Assembly (NCBI GenBank): GCA_007134165.1
Contig: SLLJ01000216.1
Span: 1-7,645, forward strand
Direction: 5' to 3'
DNA length: 7,645 nucleotides
Origin: Nitriliruptoraceae bacterium
GTDB taxonomy: Bacteria; Actinomycetota; Nitriliruptoria; Nitriliruptorales; Nitriliruptoraceae
Below, piece after piece: positions 1 to 5,218 of the stretch (within the stretch, counting starts at the first letter, position 1; each line of letters starts with the position of its first letter). The notes beneath the pieces are model-generated. The model saw nothing but the letters and a program-made list of their open reading frames with translations. It was not told the origin of the DNA and ran no database searches. The position numbers were made by a program, and so were the translations under genes.

Positions 1-75
1 CTCCCGGCGGCCGAGGGTGCGACCGCCCGGGTGTGGGAACTGGCCCCTGGTGAGCTGTCGGGGTGGACGGCGTGA
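1..75 (+). CDS. 3' end of an unidentified gene (partial)
   Basis: Frame 1 is open from the window edge to a TGA at 73-75 and encodes the last 24 residues of a protein, ending in ELAPGELSGWTA. Too little remains to recognise a family. The frame was chosen because its stop forms a GTGA overlap with the GTG start of the next gene (72-75), the same junction type used three more times in this window. The other plus frames through this stretch give arginine-rich translations typical of non-coding shadows. If the frame is right, this gene and the DUF2007-like gene are translationally coupled. The identity of the product is unknown. Confidence 0.5.
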   Translation, partial: LPAAEGATARVWELAPGELSGWTA

Positions 76-290
76 GCGGCGCGCGCACCGAGCTGCTCGG
101 GCAGTTCACCGACGAACACGCCGAGGTCTTGCTCGACCGGCTCGAGGCGGCCGGGATCGAGCACTGGGTCAAACGCACCGGCGCGTTCACCCGGCTGCTG
201 TTCGCCGGGGACTGGGGCACCCGCATCTTCGTCGACGTCGCGCGCCGCGACGAAGCCGGGCTGCTGGCCGACGAGGTGCTCGGCACCTGA
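72..290 (+). CDS. Small DUF2007-like protein (72 aa)
   Basis: This encodes a short soluble protein of 72 residues with no signal peptide or membrane segment. The pattern is a beta strand (LLGQFTDE), a helix (HAEVLLDRLEAAGIEHWV), a loop with GAFTRLLFAGDWG, a strand (TRIFVDV) and a C-terminal helix (RRDEAGLLADEVL). This resembles the DUF2007 'putative signal transducing protein' fold, in which a small alpha/beta domain resolves to A-x-x-L-x-x-x-G-I. The molecular role of that family is not established. I chose GTG at 72 because it overlaps the upstream stop as GTGA and has GGGGTGG at 60-66 five bases ahead. An in-frame GTG at 63 would add three residues but has a poorer upstream site. The DUF2007 assignment is by pattern recognition only and is moderately sure; the gene itself is well supported by composition and context. 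Confidence 0.72.
   Translation: MSGARTELLGQFTDEHAEVLLDRLEAAGIEHWVKRTGAFTRLLFAGDWGTRIFVDVARRDEAGLLADEVLGT
274..288 (+). terminator. Short GC hairpin at a convergent gene end
   Basis: The perfect inverted repeat AGGTGC / GCACCT with a 3-base loop (TCG) lies across the last codons of the DUF2007-like gene. It is just before the 8-base gap to the end of the converging ABC permease gene. It could act as a bidirectional transcription stop. However, it has no T-run on either side, lies inside coding sequence, and short GC stems arise by chance in such DNA. It is listed as a weak candidate only. Confidence 0.2.
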
Positions 291-298
291 GGCGAGGC

Positions 299-1429
299 TC
301 AGCCCTCCGGTGCCGCCTCGGCGGGCTCGGGGTCGGCGACGGGCTTAGGGCCCGCGTTGCCGGATCGGCCCGCAGCCAGCCGTCGCTGCAGCCAGCGACC
401 CATCACCGCGACCGCGCCCAGCAGCCCCAGGCACAGCCCGGCCGCGATCGCCAGCAGCCAGCCGACCTCGGCGAGCCCCGCACCCTCGACGCTGGCCTGG
501 TAGGCGGGGCGCAGGAAGTAGTACGCCGGCATCAGGTAGGCGGGCCAGCTCGGTAGCCCGGGCCAGATGAAGAAGATCGCCGGCAGGAACAGCACGAGCC
601 CGCCGGCCTTCCACGCCGCGAACAGCGTGGTGGTGTCGGCCGCCCACGCGCCGAACACCAGCCCGATCAGCGCCATCATGACCGCACCGAGCAAGAGGCT
701 GAGCAGCAGGGTCGGGGCCGAATTGCCCAGCGCCCCGTTGATCCACATCGTCACGACCCCGGCCAGCGTTCCCAGCAGCACTCCGAGCAGCCCCTTGGCC
801 GCCAGCACCTCCGCGACCGAGGTCGGGGTGACCAGCACCGCCTGCAGCGTGCCCTGCTCCTTCTCCTCGACCAGGCTCGAAGCGGGCACCATCCCCCCGG
901 GGATCGCCACGGCGTACAGCACGATCAGCGGCAGCAGGCGCAGGTCCAGTGGCAGCGCATCCTCGCCGAGCGCCACCACCTCGAGGTCGACCGGGGCATC
1001 GACCCCGCTCATCGCCCGGGTGAGGTCGAGCACGGTGGCGATGAGCACGGCCCGGGTGCCCGGCAGGCTCTCGCCGCTCAGCCAGGCCTGCAGCACCGGT
1101 TGCTCGTGGTCGCGCACGGCCGCATCGAACCCGGCGGGCAGGACGATCCCGGCATCCAGCGTGCCGTCCGTCACCTGCGTGCGCAGCAGCCCGGCATCGT
1201 CGAGTGTGCGCACGTCGAGACCGTCACGGTCCTTGAGGGCGACGGTCAACTCGGAGCCGCCCTCGTCCACGACGCCGAGCCGTGGGAGCTCACCGAAGAG
1301 GTCGCCGAACACTCCGCGCACCAGCAGGGTGATCAGCACCGGGATCACCACGGCCCACAGCAGCAGCGGCGAGCGTGGTCCGAGGTGCAGATCCTTGCGC
1401 AACACCTGCCGGATCCGTGGCCAGCTCAT
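299..1429 (-). CDS. ABC-2 type transporter permease, second subunit (376 aa)
   Basis: This is an integral membrane subunit of an ABC exporter, of the ABC2_membrane_3 type. A cytoplasmic N-terminus (RQVLRKDLHLGPRSP) precedes a first membrane helix at about 22-41. A large extracytoplasmic domain follows at about 43-163, then five more helices near 165-187, 212-232, 240-262, 276-290 and 322-345. The sequence EEKEQGTLQAVLVTPTS at 188-204, between helices 2 and 3, is the family's characteristic cytoplasmic segment expected to contact the ATPase. The tail after about residue 350 is a Pro/Ala/Glu-rich cytoplasmic extension of about 25 residues ending PEPAEAAPEG. I chose ATG at 1429 because it forms an ATGA overlap with the stop of the upstream permease, implying translational coupling. 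The longer open frame upstream translates as arginine-rich shadow. The first permease and the ATPase are its likely partners. The substrate is unknown. Confidence 0.93.
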   Translation of the reverse strand: MSWPRIRQVLRKDLHLGPRSPLLLWAVVIPVLITLLVRGVFGDLFGELPRLGVVDEGGSELTVALKDRDGLDVRTLDDAGLLRTQVTDGTLDAGIVLPAGFDAAVRDHEQPVLQAWLSGESLPGTRAVLIATVLDLTRAMSGVDAPVDLEVVALGEDALPLDLRLLPLIVLYAVAIPGGMVPASSLVEEKEQGTLQAVLVTPTSVAEVLAAKGLLGVLLGTLAGVVTMWINGALGNSAPTLLLSLLLGAVMMALIGLVFGAWAADTTTLFAAWKAGGLVLFLPAIFFIWPGLPSWPAYLMPAYYFLRPAYQASVEGAGLAEVGWLLAIAAGLCLGLLGAVAVMGRWLQRRLAAGRSGNAGPKPVADPEPAEAAPEG

Positions 1430-2532
1430 GCTCGCACCACCCGTCGTCGCAGGACCGCGGCGCCGATCACCCAGGCGAGGACGCCCCACCCGGCCAGCTG
1501 CGCCAGCTGCGGCCACAGCTCGCCCCAGCCGGCAGCGTCGGCCGCCACCCGGGCCAGGATTTCGGCGAGCCCGGCGGTCGGTAGCACCTGGACCCACCCC
1601 GCCGGGCTGCCGGGGAACAGCACGGCGAACGCGGGGATCGCCAGCGGTACGAAGAACAGCACGCTGAGGAACACGGTGGTGAGGAAGTCCTGCCCCAGCG
1701 ACCCGACCAGCAGCCCGAGCCCTGTGACCAGCACCGCACCGAGCAGCAGAGCGAGCAGCACCAGCCCCGGTCGCGAGGCCAGCATCAGCGTCACCGCAGC
1801 CAGCAGCGCGGCCTGGACGAAGGCGAGCCCGGTACCGACCAGCGTCTTGGCGGCAAGCACGTCGACCACCCGCGCGGGCGTGCTCAGCACCGCGGTGATC
1901 GTGCGCTGGGTGAGCTCGCTGGCCACCAGCGAGGCGAGCGCGAACATCTCCACCAGCAGGACGAAGAACACCAGCAGCGGACGCAACTGCTCGCGCACCG
2001 TCACCGGGTCGCCGGCACGGTCCACGCCGAGGACGAGCTCCTCCTCGGGCGGCAGGTCGACCGGTGGAGGCTGCCCGGTCAGGGTGAGCGCGAGCTCGCG
2101 GACCACGCCGCTGAGCGCATCACGCACGGCGGGCGGCACGTCGCCAGCGAGCAACAGTCGCACGGTGGGCGTGGCCGCATCGGGATCGGGCGCCGCGTCC
2201 GTGATGCCGAGCGCAGGGTCGAGGAAGCCCGCCGGCAGGTCGAGACCGGCCACGACCTGCTCACCCTCGCGCACCGCGTCCTCGAGCGCCTGGCTCGACG
2301 GGTAGACGGTCAGCGCGAAGCCCTGGTCGGTGTTGTCGGTCACGCTCTCGAGCACCTGCTGCGGCAGCCCCGGCAGGTGCAGGCCGACCGGCACCGACTC
2401 CTCGACCGTCGCCGGCAGCAGCCAGAACACGATGGCGTAGAACGCCAGGCCGAGCGCGGTCACGAGCGTGAAGAAGCGGTCGCGGGCGAACAGTCGCAGG
2501 TCCTTGGCGGCGATCGCGAGCACCCGGTCCAT
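1426..2532 (-). CDS. ABC-2 type transporter permease, first subunit (368 aa)
   Basis: This is a membrane subunit of the same ABC exporter. The N-terminus MDRVLAIAAKDLRLFARDR is the usual amphipathic cytoplasmic start of ABC-2 permeases. Helix 1 lies at about 20-40. An extracytoplasmic domain at about 42-184 includes a Pro/Glu-rich stretch (GQPPPVDLPPEEE, 153-165). Further helices lie near 186-205, 229-250, 256-276, 284-306 and 342-361. Residues 206-227 (ELTQRTITAVLSTPARVVDV) correspond to the E-x-x-x-x-T-x-x-x-x-L-x-T-P segment that precedes helix 3 and faces the ATPase. The gene starts 9 bases after the ATPase stop, with only a weak upstream site (AGGCGG). Its stop is shared with the next start through ATGA. 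It is homologous in layout to the second permease but clearly divergent, so the pair probably forms a heterodimeric membrane domain. Confidence 0.93.
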   Translation of the reverse strand: MDRVLAIAAKDLRLFARDRFFTLVTALGLAFYAIVFWLLPATVEESVPVGLHLPGLPQQVLESVTDNTDQGFALTVYPSSQALEDAVREGEQVVAGLDLPAGFLDPALGITDAAPDPDAATPTVRLLLAGDVPPAVRDALSGVVRELALTLTGQPPPVDLPPEEELVLGVDRAGDPVTVREQLRPLLVFFVLLVEMFALASLVASELTQRTITAVLSTPARVVDVLAAKTLVGTGLAFVQAALLAAVTLMLASRPGLVLLALLLGAVLVTGLGLLVGSLGQDFLTTVFLSVLFFVPLAIPAFAVLFPGSPAGWVQVLPTAGLAEILARVAADAAGWGELWPQLAQLAGWGVLAWVIGAAVLRRRVVRA

Positions 2533-2541
2533 GGTGGCCGC

Positions 2542-3414
2542 CTATTCGAGCCGACGACCGGCGAGGTCGACGAACACGTCCTCGAGCGTCGCCTCCTCGG
2601 TGTGGATCGTGAGCAGCCCTTCGCTGCCGACCAGCGTGCGCAGTCGCTCACCGGCCGCGCCATCGAGCGGCACCACGGTCTCCTGCACCCCGCCGTCGTC
2701 GACGCGTCGCCGGACCCTCACCGCCCGCTCGCCGTGGCGCAGCTTGAGCGCCTCGGGGGTGTCCAGCGCCAGGATGCGGCCTTCGTTGAGGAAGGCGACC
2801 CGGTCGGAGAGTCCGTCGGCCTCGTGCATGTCGTGGGTGGTCAGCAGCACCCCCGCACCTCGCGCGGCCTCCTCGCGCACGATGCTGCGGATCGAACGGG
2901 CAGACACCGGGTCGAGCCCGTCGGTCGGCTCGTCGAGGACCAGTACGTCGGGGCGGTTGAGCAGCGCGCGGGCGACCGTGAGCCGCTGGCGCATGCCCTT
3001 GGAGTAGCCGTGGACCCGGTCGTCGCCGCGCCCCGCCAGACCGACCCGTTCGAGCAGGGCGTCGAGGTCGAGGTCGTGCCGACCGAACAGCCGAGCAAAG
3101 AAGGTCAGGTTCTCCCGCCCGGTCAGGTTGGGGTAGAGGTTCTTCTCCTCGAACACGACCCCGAGGCGGGCCTGGATCTCGCGCTGACGCGCCGGCATCG
3201 GCAGGCCCAGTACCTCGATCGAGCCCGCGTCGGGCGGCAGCAGGCCGATGAGCATCTTGATGGTGGTCGACTTGCCGGCGCCGTTGGGGCCGAGGAAGCC
3301 GAGGATCTCGCCGCGCGCGAGCGTGAAGGACACCCCGGCGACCGCCACGCGTCGTCCGTAGGCGAAGCGCAGGTCCTGGGTTCGGACCACGAGGTCGCGG
3401 TCTGCCGGCACCAT
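2542..3414 (-). CDS. ABC transporter ATP-binding protein (290 aa)
   Basis: This is the cytoplasmic ATPase that drives the two ABC-2 permeases downstream. The motifs are Walker A GPNGAGKST (42-50), signature YSKGMRQRL (137-145), Walker B VLVLDEP (157-163) with catalytic Glu162, D-loop DGLD (165-168) and switch His194 in TTHDM. The Q-loop position reads VFEEKNLYPNLTGREN (87-102), so Glu89 stands where most ATPases have Gln. The signature is the degenerate form common in ABC-2 exporters rather than LSGGQ. After the nucleotide domain, a C-terminal region of about 70 residues ends EATLEDVFVDLAGRRLE, the typical DrrA/CcmA-type ending. ATG at 3414 is supported by AAGGAG nine bases upstream. It is the first gene of a three-gene exporter operon. 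DrrAB-like or LnrLMN-like drug or lipid export is possible, but the substrate cannot be read from the sequence. Confidence 0.96.
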   Translation of the reverse strand: MVPADRDLVVRTQDLRFAYGRRVAVAGVSFTLARGEILGFLGPNGAGKSTTIKMLIGLLPPDAGSIEVLGLPMPARQREIQARLGVVFEEKNLYPNLTGRENLTFFARLFGRHDLDLDALLERVGLAGRGDDRVHGYSKGMRQRLTVARALLNRPDVLVLDEPTDGLDPVSARSIRSIVREEAARGAGVLLTTHDMHEADGLSDRVAFLNEGRILALDTPEALKLRHGERAVRVRRRVDDGGVQETVVPLDGAAGERLRTLVGSEGLLTIHTEEATLEDVFVDLAGRRLE

Positions 3415-3423
3415 CGCTCACGG

Positions 3424-3429
3424 CTCCTT
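3424..3429 (-). promoter_or_regulatory. Strong ribosome binding site of the ABC ATPase gene
   Basis: AAGGAG on the minus strand, nine bases before the ATG at 3414, is the best Shine-Dalgarno match in the window. It fixes the start against the GTG at 3421, which is in another frame, and the ATG at 3437. It suggests that translation of the ABC operon initiates independently of hyuB. Confidence 0.75.
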
Positions 3430-3497
3430 GCGATCATGGTCCGCGGAGGGTGTGTTGGCTCTCACCCGAGGATGCAGCGCCCGACGGGCACGGGACA

Positions 3498-3511
3498 GGG
3501 CCGCACGGCCC
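3498..3511 (-). terminator. GC hairpin downstream of hyuB
   Basis: GGGCC pairs with GGCCC around a 4-base loop about 20 bases after the hyuB stop. This is the expected place for a stop between the enzyme cluster and the ABC operon. No T-run follows on the minus strand, so it does not match a standard intrinsic terminator. U-less hairpins are proposed for high-GC actinobacteria, but chance is a real alternative in DNA of this composition. Confidence 0.27.
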
Positions 3512-3532
3512 GGTCATGAGCTGAGGGCCCGG

Positions 3533-5218
3533 CTAGCCGACCGTGTCCCCGGACGGACCCAGGGCGGGTACCGGCGGCGAGGTCGGCTCGGGACCGAAGC
3601 CGCCTCCACCGGGCGTCTCCACCACCAGACGGTCGCCGCGCTGCAGGCGGAGCGTGGTCTTGGCCGGGAGCGGAGTCTCGACGCCGTCACGCACCAGCAG
3701 GTTGCGGCCCGGCGCGCCCGCCTCACCGCCGGCCAACCCCCACGGAGCGCTGGCGCGCCGCTCGGTCATCAGCGTGGCGATGGCGTCGTCGGTGTGCGCC
3801 TCAAGCACGCGGCGGATGCCCTCGCCGCCGGCGGCCGCTCCCGCTCCGCCTGAGCCGGTGCGCAGCCGGTACTCGACCACGCGCAGCGGGTAGGCCAGCT
3901 CGAACGATTCCACGGGGGTGTTCTTGGTGTTGGTCATGTGGGTGTGGGTGCCGTCGGCTCCCGGCCCCCACGGGCCGGCGCCGACCCCGCCGCCCAGCGT
4001 CTCGTAATAGGTGAACGCCGTCGCGGTGCGTGGGTCGGTTCCGCCGAGCAGGGTGTTGTTCATGGTGCCCTGACTGGCGGCGGGAACCCGGTCGGGGGCG
4101 GCGCCGGCAAGCGCGGCGAGCAGGACGTCCACGATGCGCTGGGAGGTCTCCACGTTGCCGGCGGCGACGGAGGCGGGGGGGAGCGGGTCCGCCAGGCTGC
4201 CCGGCCGCGTGCGGACCTCGAGCGGCCGGTGGGCGCCGTCGTTGGCGGGCACGTCGGGCGCCACCACGGCGCGCAGCACGTAGATCGCCGCCGACACCGT
4301 CACCGCGCGGGGGGCGTTGACACTGCCCGGCACCTGATCGGCGCAGCCGGTCAGGTCGCAGATCAGCTGTCCGTCATCGATGGTGACCGTGGCCCGCAGC
4401 GGGATCGGCCCGACCCCGGTCCCGTCGTCGTCGAGCACGTCCTCGGCCTGCCAGGTGCCGTCGGGCAGCGCCCGCAGCGCGGCTCGTACGGCCCGTTCGG
4501 CGTGGTCGAGGGTCGCCGCCATCGCCATGGCCAGGCCCTCGCGACCGAGTTCGGTGGCGAGCTCGCGCAGGCGGTGCGTGGTCAACCGATTGGCGCCGAC
4601 CTGGGCGCGTAGGTCACCCAGCCGCTCGCGGGGGGTACGGGTGTTGGCCAGCAGCAGCGCGACGAGGTCGCGGTCCTCGCTCCCGGCGCGAACGAGCCGG
4701 ACCGGGGGGATGCGCAGGCCCTCCGCGAAGATCTCGGTGGCCCCGGCCGGCATCGAGCCAGGAGCGGACCCGCCGACGTCGGAGTGGTGGGCCCGGTTGG
4801 CGGCGTAGCCCAGCAGCCGGACGTGCTCGTCGTGGACCGGGCCGACCAGCGTCCAGTCCGGCAGATGGGTGCCCCCGGCGTACGGGTCGGAGACCAGCAC
4901 CTGATCCCCCGGGGCCAGGGGCCCGAAGGTGTCCAATGCCGCACGCACCGAGGCCGGCATCGACCCGAGGTGCACCGGGATGTGCTCGGCCTGCGCGACC
5001 ATCCGCCCGTCGGGGTCGAAGACGGCGGTGGAGCAGTCCACGCGCTCCTTGATGTTGGGGGAGTAGGCGGTGCGGCGCAGTGCGGCCCCCGCCTCCTCGG
5101 CGATCCCGGCCAGGGCGTTGCGCACGACCTCGAGGGTGACCGGGTCGACCTCGGCGATGACCGGGTCGACCTCGGCGATGACCGGGTCGACCTCGGGCGG
5201 TGGATCGGGCGTGGTCAT
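3533..5218 (-). CDS. hyuB: Hydantoinase B / 5-oxoprolinase-type subunit (561 aa)
   Basis: This is the HyuB half of the ATP-dependent hydantoinase / 5-oxoprolinase / acetone carboxylase superfamily, a cytoplasmic enzyme that works with HyuA. The family domain spans about 25-542 of 561 residues, a normal full length. Recognisable blocks are DPVTLEVVRNAL (25-36), RRTAYSPNIKERVDCS (48-63), DPYAGGTHLPD (111-121), NRAHHSDVGGSAPGSMP (141-157), NVETSQRIVD (355-364), SQGTMNN (382-388), THTHMTNTKNTPVESFE (424-440) and the closing TPGGGGFG (535-542). The His/Asp of HHSD and the HTH cluster are candidate metal or substrate ligands. The residues before 25 are a sevenfold repeat, EVDPVIA twice and then EVDPVTL, from a tandem DNA duplication. 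ATG at 5218 is favoured by the ATGA overlap with hyuA and GGGAGG seven bases upstream. A 19-residue upstream extension is arginine-rich shadow. The substrate is unknown; 5-oxoproline, hydantoins or a carboxylation substrate are all possible. Confidence 0.95.
   Translation of the reverse strand: MTTPDPPPEVDPVIAEVDPVIAEVDPVTLEVVRNALAGIAEEAGAALRRTAYSPNIKERVDCSTAVFDPDGRMVAQAEHIPVHLGSMPASVRAALDTFGPLAPGDQVLVSDPYAGGTHLPDWTLVGPVHDEHVRLLGYAANRAHHSDVGGSAPGSMPAGATEIFAEGLRIPPVRLVRAGSEDRDLVALLLANTRTPRERLGDLRAQVGANRLTTHRLRELATELGREGLAMAMAATLDHAERAVRAALRALPDGTWQAEDVLDDDGTGVGPIPLRATVTIDDGQLICDLTGCADQVPGSVNAPRAVTVSAAIYVLRAVVAPDVPANDGAHRPLEVRTRPGSLADPLPPASVAAGNVETSQRIVDVLLAALAGAAPDRVPAASQGTMNNTLLGGTDPRTATAFTYYETLGGGVGAGPWGPGADGTHTHMTNTKNTPVESFELAYPLRVVEYRLRTGSGGAGAAAGGEGIRRVLEAHTDDAIATLMTERRASAPWGLAGGEAGAPGRNLLVRDGVETPLPAKTTLRLQRGDRLVVETPGGGGFGPEPTSPPVPALGPSGDTVG
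5137..5196. repeat. 21-base tandem repeat in the 5' end of hyuB
   Basis: A unit of 21 bases beginning accgggtcgacctcgg occurs perfectly at 5139-5159 and 5160-5180, and again as its first 16 bases at 5181-5196. The two bases before the first unit also match, giving about 60 bases of identity with period 21. Because 21 is a multiple of three, the frame is kept and the protein gains EVDP-based heptads at residues 9-29. The perfect copies indicate a recent slippage or unequal-recombination event. Confidence 0.95.

Larger units (their letters stand above)
3415..3532. other. 118-base intergenic gap between hyuB and the ABC operon
   Basis: This is the only real intergenic space in the window; both flanking genes are on the minus strand. 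It holds the ATPase ribosome binding site, a small GC hairpin (3498-3511) and GC-rich repeats of GGGCC/GGCCC at 3498-3502, 3507-3511 and 3525-3530. On the minus strand the sequence CATGAT, about 25 bases before the ATPase start, is faintly like a -10 element, but no matching -35 box was found. I therefore call no promoter. I see no small gene in it. Confidence 0.6.

Noticed and set aside
1430..1597. Upstream extension of the second permease.
   Set aside because: The added residues are arginine/glycine-rich and overlap the first permease in another frame. The ATGA junction at 1426-1429 gives a better start.
567..2305. Two long plus-strand open frames (366 and 401 codons) opposite the ABC permeases.
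   Set aside because: The Ser/Thr/Arg/Pro-rich translations lack any domain pattern and mirror the codon bias of the permease genes.
3415..3532. Promoter for the ABC operon.
   Set aside because: Only a weak CATGAT -10-like hexamer without a matching -35 was found; not enough to call.
5137..5196. Possible CRISPR or iteron-like array.
   Set aside because: There are only about 2.8 directly adjoining copies with no spacers, in frame inside a gene; it is a simple tandem duplication.
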